A DNA stretch of 64,000 nucleotides from NCBI RefSeq assembly GCF_900112395.1, contig NZ_FOLN01000001.1, positions 620,001-684,000 on the forward strand, in the 5' to 3' direction. A program made the position numbers and the translations under genes. Positions 1 to 11,259 of the stretch are shown here, piece by piece. Source of the stretch: Algibacter lectus. Its GTDB lineage: Bacteria > Bacteroidota > Bacteroidia > Flavobacteriales > Flavobacteriaceae. Below the pieces are notes generated by a model, which was not told the DNA's origin, did no database searches, and was given only the letters and a program-made list of their open reading frames with translations. Within the stretch, counting starts at the first letter, position 1. Every line of letters begins with the position of its first letter.

Positions 1-672
1 GCAAATAAATTTATGCCTAACATTGTAATTACAGATTTAGTTATGCCTGTTATGGATGGTATAGAATTTTGTAATCAGCTTAAAAGCTCTCAAGAAACTA
101 GTCATATTCCTGTGGTAATGTTAACCGCAAAAACATCTCAAGAAAAAGAAATTGAAGGTCTAAAGACTGGTGCAGATGCTTATATAAGAAAGCCATTTGA
201 TTTAGAACTTTTGGAGTTAAAAATTTCGAATATTTTAAAACATCGTGAAGAATTAAGAAAGCGTTTTAATAGAGATATTACTTTACAACCGAATGAGATT
301 ACAGTAACATCTTCCGATGAATCTTTCCTTCAAAATGCTATTGAAATTGTTGAAAAACACATGATGAATTCAGAATTTAGCGTTGAAATGTTTGTAAAAG
401 AAATGAATATGAGTAGAAGTAACTTATATTTAAAAACCAAAGAACTTACCGGGCTTTCATCGAGTGAATTTATTAGAAATATTCGTTTAAAACGCGCTGT
501 ACAGTTATTAGAAACCAGCGACCTTTCTGTTAAAGAAATCATGTATATGACTGGTTTTAACACGGCTTCATACTTTTCTAAATGCTTTAAAAAGCAATTT
601 GGAGTTATCCCTAGCAAGTACATAAGTCTTTCAGATTCTGATGATGCTAAAAAAGGGGAAACAGATGCTTAA
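1..672 (+). CDS. Hybrid two-component regulator, C-terminal part (receiver + AraC HTH)
   Basis: This is the tail of a gene that begins before the window: the frame is open from base 1 and no stop lies upstream of the first ATG at 13. It encodes a response-regulator receiver domain with the phospho-acceptor Asp at bases 34-36 in a VITDLVMPVMDG context, and the conserved Lys of RKPF near bases 190-192. An AraC-type helix-turn-helix follows over roughly the last 100 residues. A receiver followed by AraC at a C-terminus is the signature of Bacteroidota hybrid two-component systems, which sense oligosaccharides through a periplasmic propeller that would lie outside this window. It sits directly upstream of the sulfatase/GH2 operon and is the best candidate for its activator. 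The membrane and kinase parts cannot be seen, so a stand-alone response regulator is not fully excluded. Confidence 0.9.
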   Translation, partial: ANKFMPNIVITDLVMPVMDGIEFCNQLKSSQETSHIPVVMLTAKTSQEKEIEGLKTGADAYIRKPFDLELLELKISNILKHREELRKRFNRDITLQPNEITVTSSDESFLQNAIEIVEKHMMNSEFSVEMFVKEMNMSRSNLYLKTKELTGLSSSEFIRNIRLKRAVQLLETSDLSVKEIMYMTGFNTASYFSKCFKKQFGVIPSKYISLSDSDDAKKGETDA

Positions 673-761
673 AACATTTGTTACCCTTTAAAAACCATCT
701 GTGATTCGCATTTAAATGTAGAAATATCAAATTTGTATTGTAACTTTTTCTAAAAGTTTTC

Positions 762-786
762 TCACGAGTCTCTATTAGACTCGTGA
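762..786. promoter_or_regulatory. Perfect 10-bp inverted repeat between regulator and first sulfatase
   Basis: Arms TCACGAGTCT (762-771) and AGACTCGTGA (777-786) are perfect complements with a 5-base loop. An A-run follows on the plus strand rather than a T-run, so it is not a classical intrinsic terminator. It ends 39 bases before the sulfatase ATG at 826. It could be a protein-binding dyad or a hairpin in the leader. The symmetry is seen directly; the role is inferred. Confidence 0.45.
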
Positions 787-825
787 TCAAAAAAAAAATA
801 CTAATTTTATTTCTATACGTGAAAC

Positions 826-2340
826 ATGAAAATTAAAATCTGTTTTTTATTTTTAATAGTTGCTATTTCTTCATGTAACAAAAAGGTTGAAAAAGAAGCT
901 TCTAAAGTAAAGCCAAACATCGTCTTCATTTTTACCGACGACCAAACTTACTCTTCTATTCATGCACTTGGGAATAATGAAATAATAACCCCAACAATGG
1001 ATTTGTTGGTTAAAGAAGGAACCACATTTACAAATGCTTACAACATGGGAGCTTGGAGTGGCGCCGTTTGTGCTGCCTCTAGAGCCATGTTAATTTCTGG
1101 TAGATCTGTTTGGAATGTAAATAACTTCAGAAAAAATTGGATAAAAAAAGACTCCTTAAATAAAACCTGGGGAAAACTTCTAGAAACAAATGGTTATGAT
1201 ACATACATGACAGGGAAATGGCATGTAGATGCACCTGCAAACCAGGTTTTTCAACATACCAAACATGTGCGTCCGGGAATGCCAAAAGACACTTGGGATC
1301 ATTGGAAAATGGTTGCAAAATTCGATTCGCTATCTAAAACAAAAAATCCAGATTACGAGGCTATTATGCCTAATGGTTATAACCGACCAAAATCTATTAA
1401 CGACACCACTTGGAGGTCTTTTGACACGTCTAAAGGTGGTTTTTGGGAAGGCGGAACACATTGGAGTGAAGTATTAAAAGATGATGCTATATCTTTTATA
1501 GATGAAGCAAAAACTAAAGACAATCCCTTTTTTATGTACTTAGCTTTTAATGCCCCTCACGATCCAAGGCAAGCACCAAAAGAGTATTTTGATATGTATA
1601 ACTTAGATAACATATCGTTACCTGAAAGTTATTTGCCAAAGTACCCTTTTAATGAGGATATTGCTAGCGGTATAAATGTTAGAGATGAAGCCTTAGCGCC
1701 ATTTCCAAGAACTGAATTAGCTGTAAAAACACATACCAAAGAATATTACGCGAGTATTACACACGTAGATGCACAAATAGGTAAAATAATTGAAGCGCTT
1801 AAAGCTTCTGGTAAAATGGACAACACCTATATTATTTTCACTGCAGATCATGGTTTAGCTATGGGAAGACATGGTTTAATAGGAAAACAAAGCTTATTTG
1901 ACCATAGTATTAGACCACCAATGATAATTCTAGGACCAGATATCCCTAAGAATAAAAAAACAAATGTAGATGTGTATTTGCAAGATGCCATGGCCACTTC
2001 ACTAGATATTGCAGGTGTAGAAAAACCAAAGTATATTGAGTTTAATACTTTTTTAGACATTGCCAAAGGTGCTAAGAAAACTAGTAATTACCATGCTATT
2101 TACGGTGCTTATAAAGATGCCCAAAGGATGATTAGAAAAGACGGATATAAACTTTTGGTATACCCTAAAATTGAAAAAGTATTGTTATTCGATCTTAAAA
2201 AAGATCCCGAGGAAATACATGACATTTCTAAAAACCCTGAACAAAGAGAACGCGTAAAAACATTATTCAATCAACTATTAAAGCTTCAAAAAGACATGGA
2301 CGATCCATTAGACATTTCGGCTTTAAATAAAACATTATAA
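826..2340 (+). CDS. S1-family sulfatase, lipoprotein
   Basis: This is a formylglycine-dependent sulfatase predicted to hydrolyse sulfate esters from galactan oligosaccharides in the periplasm or at the membrane. A lipoprotein signal ends at Cys17 (AISSC). Metal-binding Asp38-Asp39 lie in FTDDQ. The maturation signature is CAASR with Cys82 as the formylglycine precursor; Ala replaces the commoner Pro, an accepted variant. A second metal motif, TADHG, is followed by GRHGLIGK, as in the iduronate/choline-sulfatase-like branch. The length of 504 aa is normal. It is the first gene of a five-gene operon whose next gene starts 17 bases downstream. Substrate position cannot be read from the sequence; L-galactose-6-sulfate of porphyran is one contextual guess. 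Confidence 0.9.
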   Translation: MKIKICFLFLIVAISSCNKKVEKEASKVKPNIVFIFTDDQTYSSIHALGNNEIITPTMDLLVKEGTTFTNAYNMGAWSGAVCAASRAMLISGRSVWNVNNFRKNWIKKDSLNKTWGKLLETNGYDTYMTGKWHVDAPANQVFQHTKHVRPGMPKDTWDHWKMVAKFDSLSKTKNPDYEAIMPNGYNRPKSINDTTWRSFDTSKGGFWEGGTHWSEVLKDDAISFIDEAKTKDNPFFMYLAFNAPHDPRQAPKEYFDMYNLDNISLPESYLPKYPFNEDIASGINVRDEALAPFPRTELAVKTHTKEYYASITHVDAQIGKIIEALKASGKMDNTYIIFTADHGLAMGRHGLIGKQSLFDHSIRPPMIILGPDIPKNKKTNVDVYLQDAMATSLDIAGVEKPKYIEFNTFLDIAKGAKKTSNYHAIYGAYKDAQRMIRKDGYKLLVYPKIEKVLLFDLKKDPEEIHDISKNPEQRERVKTLFNQLLKLQKDMDDPLDISALNKTL

Positions 2341-2354
2341 ATTTTTATAAATAA

Positions 2355-5624
<3,270 letters not shown>

Positions 5625-5638
5625 ACCCTAATTGAATT

Positions 5639-8128
5639 ATGCAATTTCATAAAATATTAGTATTCATTTTAATTCTATTTATGTTTTCATGTAATGAGAA
5701 CAAACCAACGTTAATTGCCGATAAAGACTTTAACAAGAATTGGTTATTTAAAAAAGACACTATTCCTCAAGGTGAAAGCATCACTTTAGATGATAGTAGT
5801 TGGAGAAAATTAAATGTACCACACGATTGGGCTATTGAAGGTCCTTTTGATAATAAGCACAATGCCCGAAATGGCGGTTTACCAATAGATGGCATTGCTT
5901 GGTATAGAAAACATTTTACTGTTGATTCTAACCATAAAAACAAGCAAATTTCTATAGAATTTGATGGTGTAATGGATAATTCTACCGTATTTATTAATGG
6001 CCACAATGTTGGTAAAAGGCATTATGGTTATAGTGGTTTTGAGTACGATTTAACACCGCATATCAAGTTTGGAGAAGATAACGTTATTGCAGTACAATGT
6101 GCTCCAGAAGTCCTATCGGAAAGATGGTATCCTGGTGCTGGTATTTATCGTAATGTACGCTTAAAAATAAACAATGCCGTACATATTCCGCAATGGGGAA
6201 CCTATATTACAACGCCAAACGCAACTGCAGAACAAGCAACTGTTAAAATTGAAACTAAAATAAAAAACGCAACAGATTCTAATACGGAAGCTACTTTAGA
6301 GACAACTATTTTAGATACAGAAAATAATAGTGTTGCGGTATCTACTCAAACTATTCAACTAGAAAAAAATTCCGAAGGAAAACAAATTCAAGACATTGAA
6401 GTAAGCAACCCAAAACTTTGGGATATTGGTGTTCCTAATTTATACAAAGCCATTAGCCGAGTTAAAATTGATGGTCACGTTGTAGATGAGTTTGAAACAG
6501 AATTTGGTATTAGACAAATTGAATTTAAAAAAGAAGGTTTTTACCTTAACGGAAAAGCTGTAGAACTAAACGGTGTTTGTATGCATCACGATTTAGGACC
6601 TCTAGGAGCCGCTGTAAATTATAGAGCTACAGAGCGTCAAATGCAAATTATGCAATCTATGGGCGCTAATGCTCTAAGAACAAGTCATAACCCGCCATCT
6701 ACAGAAATGCTACAAGTTTGCGATAGATTAGGTATTGTTGTTATTGATGAAGCTTTTGATGAATGGAAACTACCAAAAGTACCTAATGGCTACAGTAATT
6801 ATTTTGATGAATGGGCAGAAACCGATTTACGAGATATGATAAAAAGAGATCGTAATCATCCTTCTGTTATTATGTGGAGTATTGGTAACGAAATTTTAGA
6901 GCAAGGTAAACCAGATGGTTGGAAAATAGCAAAAATGCTTAATGATATTTGCCATGATGAAGATAACACTAGACCAACAACTGCTGGTTTTAATTACTAT
7001 CCTGCATCATTTACAAATAAATTAGCGTATCAAATTGATGTTGTTGGTGTAAACTACAAACCGGCATATTACGGTGAAATTAGAGAACAAAACCCGGATA
7101 TGATTTTTTATGGATCTGAAACATCTTCTCAAACCAGTACAAGAGGTTATTACGATATACCCTTAGATTACAAGGTTAAAAAGGAAACCAACCAGGTTTC
7201 TAGTTACGATGTTACTGTTGGACCATCTTGGGCATATTCTCCAGATGTTGAATTTGCTGCTCAAGAAGCAAATCCACATTCTTTAGGAGAGTTTATTTGG
7301 ACAGGTTTTGATTATTTAGGAGAACCAACGCCTTATGGTGGTCGAGATAATACAACCAATGGTTATTGGAATGACGATTGGCCATCTCACGCCTCTTATT
7401 TTGCTCCTGTAGATTTATGTGGATTTCCAAAAGATAGATTTTATTTATACCAAAGTCAATGGACAACAGAACCAATGGTTCACGTTTTACCTCACTGGAA
7501 TTGGGAAGCTAAAAAGGGAGAAACTATTCCTGTTTACGCCTATACCAATTGTGATGAAGTTGAACTATTTGTAAACGGAAAATCTTACGGAAAAAGAGTA
7601 AAAGGAAAAGATTTAACCGACGTGCACACAGAATACAGAGGCTTTTTAGATTCAGGGTACGGATTTAAAAGAGGTATGTTTAAGTCAAAATACAGATTGT
7701 CTTGGAATGTGCCTTACCAACCGGGTAGCATTAAAGTGGTTGCTTATAAAAACGGTGAAGTTGCTGCTACCAAAGAAATTAAAACAGCTGGAAAACCTGC
7801 TAAAATCAGATTAATAGCTGATAGAACTGAAATCGATGCAGACGGAAAAGACTTGTCTTTTATAACCGTTAGAATTGAAGATAAGGATGGTAACTTATGC
7901 CCGAATGCTGAAAACCTAGTGAATTTTGAAATAACCGGAAATGGTGTTTTAGAATCTGTGGGGAATGGTAACTCTGCATCATTAGAATCATTTAAAGAAA
8001 ATCACATCAAAGCTTTCTACGGTAAATGTTTAGCAATTATTAAAGGCACCGAAGAAGCAGGAACTATAAATATAAAAGCAACTTCTAATGGTTTAGAGGT
8101 AGATAACATTATTGTAAACACTAAGTAA
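5639..8128 (+). CDS. GH2 beta-galactosidase, lipoprotein, DUF4982 type
   Basis: This retaining glycosidase has a lipoprotein signal with Cys18 (LFMFSC). An N-terminal sugar-binding domain (about 25-180) carries PHDWA and WYPGAGIYRNV motifs, followed by an Ig-like domain and a TIM barrel. The acid/base is Glu418 (WSIGNE) and the nucleophile is Glu494 (YGSETSS). A DUF4982-like domain follows, with the phrase VELFVNGKSYG, then a C-terminal Ig-like/invasin-type domain. It is close in architecture and motifs to the GH2 at 33532-36033, so the two are paralogues serving different operons. It is followed two bases later by a sulfatase ATG, implying translational coupling. Galactose is the contextual substrate. 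Confidence 0.92.
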   Translation: MQFHKILVFILILFMFSCNENKPTLIADKDFNKNWLFKKDTIPQGESITLDDSSWRKLNVPHDWAIEGPFDNKHNARNGGLPIDGIAWYRKHFTVDSNHKNKQISIEFDGVMDNSTVFINGHNVGKRHYGYSGFEYDLTPHIKFGEDNVIAVQCAPEVLSERWYPGAGIYRNVRLKINNAVHIPQWGTYITTPNATAEQATVKIETKIKNATDSNTEATLETTILDTENNSVAVSTQTIQLEKNSEGKQIQDIEVSNPKLWDIGVPNLYKAISRVKIDGHVVDEFETEFGIRQIEFKKEGFYLNGKAVELNGVCMHHDLGPLGAAVNYRATERQMQIMQSMGANALRTSHNPPSTEMLQVCDRLGIVVIDEAFDEWKLPKVPNGYSNYFDEWAETDLRDMIKRDRNHPSVIMWSIGNEILEQGKPDGWKIAKMLNDICHDEDNTRPTTAGFNYYPASFTNKLAYQIDVVGVNYKPAYYGEIREQNPDMIFYGSETSSQTSTRGYYDIPLDYKVKKETNQVSSYDVTVGPSWAYSPDVEFAAQEANPHSLGEFIWTGFDYLGEPTPYGGRDNTTNGYWNDDWPSHASYFAPVDLCGFPKDRFYLYQSQWTTEPMVHVLPHWNWEAKKGETIPVYAYTNCDEVELFVNGKSYGKRVKGKDLTDVHTEYRGFLDSGYGFKRGMFKSKYRLSWNVPYQPGSIKVVAYKNGEVAATKEIKTAGKPAKIRLIADRTEIDADGKDLSFITVRIEDKDGNLCPNAENLVNFEITGNGVLESVGNGNSASLESFKENHIKAFYGKCLAIIKGTEEAGTINIKATSNGLEVDNIIVNTK

Positions 8129-8130
8129 AA

Positions 8131-9522
8131 ATGAATTTCAGAAAAAGAACATTAGGCCTTTTATTTTTAATATTATTTACCTCCATAAATAATACATTTG
8201 GTCAAGACAAACCTAACATTATTGTGATCCTAACCGACGATCAAGGTTGGGCCGATGTTGGTTTTAATGGCAGCACAGACATTCCTACGCAAAATCTAGA
8301 CAGGTTAGCCTCTCAAGGTGTTGTATTTACAAACGGCTACGTATCTCACCCGTATTGCAGTCCGTCGAGAGCTGGTTTATTAACGGGGCGCTATCAAGCT
8401 CGTTTTGGTCATGATTGTAACATGCCTTATCATCAAGAAAATGATGCAACAGTAGGAACTCCTTTATCAGAAAAAATGATGTCTGAAGCATTAAAAGAAC
8501 AAGGCTATAGAACTAGTGCTATTGGAAAATGGCATCTTGGAGATCATCCAGATTTATATCCTCCTAATCAAGGTTTCGATCATTGGTTTGGTTTTCCTGG
8601 AGGCGGCATGAACTATTGGGGGAAATCTAAAAATGATATTCAAACCATATATAGAAATGGTAAGGTTGTTCCTGAAAACGAATTAAAGTACCTTACTGAC
8701 GATTTTACAGATGAAGCTATTAAGTATATTTCTAAAAAAGATGACAAACCTTTTTTTATGTATTTAGCCTATAATGCACCTCATTCGCCAGATCAAGCAA
8801 CTAGAGAATATCTAGAAAAAACAAAACATATTGAATACGCTGGTAGAAGTATTTATGCTGCCATGGTAAACGCTGTTGATAATAATGTTGGTAGAATAGA
8901 TTCTACTTTGGTAGCCAATAATATTAAAGACAATACTATTATTGTATTTTTAAGCGATAATGGCGGTAGAATTGAACATGCAGATAACAGACCATATAGA
9001 GGTCATAAAGGGATGTTATTTGAAGGCGGTATAAAAGTGCCCTTTTTCATGACTTGGCCAAAGAAAATTAAAGAAAATCAACATTATCAAAATATTGTAT
9101 CATCTCTAGATTTATTTCCTACATTCTTAAATGCGGCTGGAGCTAAGGCCAAAAAAGAAAAACAACTAGATGGAGTAGATTTATTACCATACATTACAAA
9201 TAAAGTAAAATCGGCACCACACGATGAACTTTTTTGGAGGTCTTCTGGAAACTTTGAATATGCAGTAAGAAAAGGAGATTACAAACTATACAAGAGTGCT
9301 TATAAAAACAAAACCCTACTGTTTAATTTAAAAAAGGACAGTTTAGAACGTTATGATATTTCGGATGGTAATTCAAAAATCATAGCCAATCTAGAAGCTG
9401 CTTATAAAAAATGGGATGCTAAAAATATTGATCCTAACTGGCTTGATCCACATGCAGAAAATGTGCTTAAAGAAGAAAAAAGATGGGAACACACTAGAAA
9501 AAAATCAACAAACTCAAACTAA
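8131..9522 (+). CDS. S1-family sulfatase, secreted
   Basis: A signal peptide ends near TFGQ (residues 22-25). Metal ligands Asp36-Asp37 lie in LTDDQGW. The formylglycine signature is CSPSR with Cys76, followed by LLTGR. A second metal motif, LSDNGG, and the GHKG motif are present downstream. The length of 463 aa is typical of arylsulfatase A/GalNAc-6-sulfatase-like S1 proteins. It sits two bases after a GH2 gene and 12 bases before another sulfatase, so three sulfatases share this operon and probably act on different sulfate positions or chain ends. The exact subfamily is not assigned. Confidence 0.92.
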   Translation: MNFRKRTLGLLFLILFTSINNTFGQDKPNIIVILTDDQGWADVGFNGSTDIPTQNLDRLASQGVVFTNGYVSHPYCSPSRAGLLTGRYQARFGHDCNMPYHQENDATVGTPLSEKMMSEALKEQGYRTSAIGKWHLGDHPDLYPPNQGFDHWFGFPGGGMNYWGKSKNDIQTIYRNGKVVPENELKYLTDDFTDEAIKYISKKDDKPFFMYLAYNAPHSPDQATREYLEKTKHIEYAGRSIYAAMVNAVDNNVGRIDSTLVANNIKDNTIIVFLSDNGGRIEHADNRPYRGHKGMLFEGGIKVPFFMTWPKKIKENQHYQNIVSSLDLFPTFLNAAGAKAKKEKQLDGVDLLPYITNKVKSAPHDELFWRSSGNFEYAVRKGDYKLYKSAYKNKTLLFNLKKDSLERYDISDGNSKIIANLEAAYKKWDAKNIDPNWLDPHAENVLKEEKRWEHTRKKSTNSN

Positions 9523-9534
9523 AGCTATTTCTTT

Positions 9535-11106
9535 ATGATTCAACTATTTAAACCAACATTTTTTAAATGCTCTATTATGATAATTACGCTTGCTTTATCC
9601 GTAAGCTGTAAAAACGAAAAGAAGCAAGAAGCACCTCAAAAAACAGAAACCAAACCAAATATTGTTTTCATTTATTTGGATGATTTGGGTTATGGTGACA
9701 TCAGCGCAAATGGAGCAACAGAAATCTCTACGCCCAACATCGATAAATTAGCCAATGGTGGTGTACGTTTTACAAACGGTTATGCAACATCAGCAACCTG
9801 TACTCCTAGCCGTTTCGGGATTTTAACAGGTATATATCCATGGAGGAATAAAGATGCTGCTATTTTACCAGGTACAGCTCCATTAATTATAAGTACAGAA
9901 CAAACTACAGTTCCTAAAATGTTAAAGCAACAAGGCTATCAAACTGCTATCGTTGGTAAATGGCATCTAGGTTTAGGTAGAGGAAATGTAAATTGGAATG
10001 AACGCGTGTCTCCTGGACCAAATGAAGTTGGTTTTGAAGAATCGTATATTATGGCTGCAACACAAGATAGAGTGCCAACTGTGTATATAAGAAATGGTCA
10101 TGTAGACGGTTTAGATCCTAACGATCCTATTGAAATTAGTTACAAAACAAATTTTGAAGGAGAGCCTACAGGAAAAGATAATCCAGAACTTTTATCTATG
10201 GAATGGCACCACGGCCATAATAACAGCATTGTAAACGGAATACCTAGAATTGGATACATGAAAGGTGGCGAAGCTGCAAAATGGAACGATGTAGACATGG
10301 CAGACCACTTTTTAAAAGAAGCGCAAACCTATGTAAAAAAACATAAGGAAAATCCATTCTTTTTATACTATGCCTTACAACAACCACATGTACCACGCAC
10401 ACCACACCCACGCTTTGTTGGAAAATCTGGTATGGGACCACGTGGCGATGTTATTTTAGAGGCCGATTGGGTTATTGGAGAATTCATTAAAACTCTTGAA
10501 ACAGAAGAAATCTTAGAAAATACACTTATTGTTTTATCTAGTGATAATGGCCCGGTATTAAATGATGGATATAATGATGATGCTGTAGAGAAATTAGGAA
10601 ACCACTCTCCTACCGGAGGTTTAAGAGGTGGGAAATATAGCTTGTTTGATGCAGGTACACATGTGCCATTTATTACATACTGGAAAGGAACTATTGAGCC
10701 AACGGTATCAGATGCTGTAGTTTGCCAATTAGATTTATTTAGCTCTTTAGCCCATTTAACTGGTAGCACTGAAAAAACAGATGATAGTGAACAACTATTA
10801 AATGCCTTTTTAGGAAAATCTAACCAAGGTAGAAAAAATTTAATTTTAGAAGCTGGTCAAAAAACAGCATTACGCAGTGGAGACTGGGTATTAATTCCGC
10901 CTTACGAAGGAAAGCCTGTGAATAAGCAAGTAAACATTGAATTAGGAATTTCTAATGAATATCAACTTTATAATTTAAAAGAAGATAGAGCTCAGAAAAA
11001 TGATTTAGCAAATACTAACAAAGACAAATTAGCTGAATTGACTGCAGCCTACCACAAATTAAGAGGTAAATCCGACATTGAAATTAAAGAACTCGAATTA
11101 AAATAA
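9535..11106 (+). CDS. S1-family sulfatase, lipoprotein
   Basis: The lipobox Cys25 (LSVSC) follows a short hydrophobic stretch. The start at 9535 is kept because it supplies the positively charged n-region that the later Met (9577) would lack. Metal ligands Asp49-Asp50 lie in YLDDLGYGD. The signature is CTPSR with Cys89, then ILTG. A second metal motif, SSDNGP, and a GGLRGGKYSLFDAG stretch match arylsulfatase-type S1 enzymes. It is the last gene of the first operon: a strong intrinsic terminator follows at 11130. Substrate is unknown beyond sulfated galactan. Confidence 0.92.
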   Translation: MIQLFKPTFFKCSIMIITLALSVSCKNEKKQEAPQKTETKPNIVFIYLDDLGYGDISANGATEISTPNIDKLANGGVRFTNGYATSATCTPSRFGILTGIYPWRNKDAAILPGTAPLIISTEQTTVPKMLKQQGYQTAIVGKWHLGLGRGNVNWNERVSPGPNEVGFEESYIMAATQDRVPTVYIRNGHVDGLDPNDPIEISYKTNFEGEPTGKDNPELLSMEWHHGHNNSIVNGIPRIGYMKGGEAAKWNDVDMADHFLKEAQTYVKKHKENPFFLYYALQQPHVPRTPHPRFVGKSGMGPRGDVILEADWVIGEFIKTLETEEILENTLIVLSSDNGPVLNDGYNDDAVEKLGNHSPTGGLRGGKYSLFDAGTHVPFITYWKGTIEPTVSDAVVCQLDLFSSLAHLTGSTEKTDDSEQLLNAFLGKSNQGRKNLILEAGQKTALRSGDWVLIPPYEGKPVNKQVNIELGISNEYQLYNLKEDRAQKNDLANTNKDKLAELTAAYHKLRGKSDIEIKELELK

Positions 11107-11129
11107 ACTAAAAAATAGTATTAATAAGA

Positions 11130-11161
11130 AAGGCTTTGGATGAAAATTCAAAGCCTTTTTT
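11130..11161 (+). terminator. Rho-independent terminator
   Basis: A 9-bp perfect stem, AAGGCTTTG (11130-11138) with CAAAGCCTT (11149-11157), encloses a 10-base loop and runs into a T tract (11155-11161). It ends the 826-11106 operon and separates it from the next promoter. Confidence 0.88.
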
Positions 11162-11164
11162 CAT

Positions 11165-11232
11165 TTTAGACCATATGTTCTATCATTCTATCCATATCTA
11201 ATTACCGCACGAGATAAGAATAAATATTTTTG
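11165..11232 (+). promoter_or_regulatory. Two-half-site activator element plus -7 box
   Basis: TTTAGACCATATGTTCT (11165-11181), 11 bases, then CATATCT (11193-11199). The CATAT cores are 21 bases apart, two helical turns, as in AraC-type direct-repeat operators. After 25 bases comes TATTTTTG (11225-11232), matching the Bacteroidota -7 consensus TAnnTTTG, 27 bases before the ATG at 11260. The same element with the same spacing lies on the minus strand at 50602-50669. Binding by the hybrid regulator or another AraC-type protein is inferred. Confidence 0.7.
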
Positions 11233-11259
11233 GTATGGATAAATTTTATACAACAAAAA

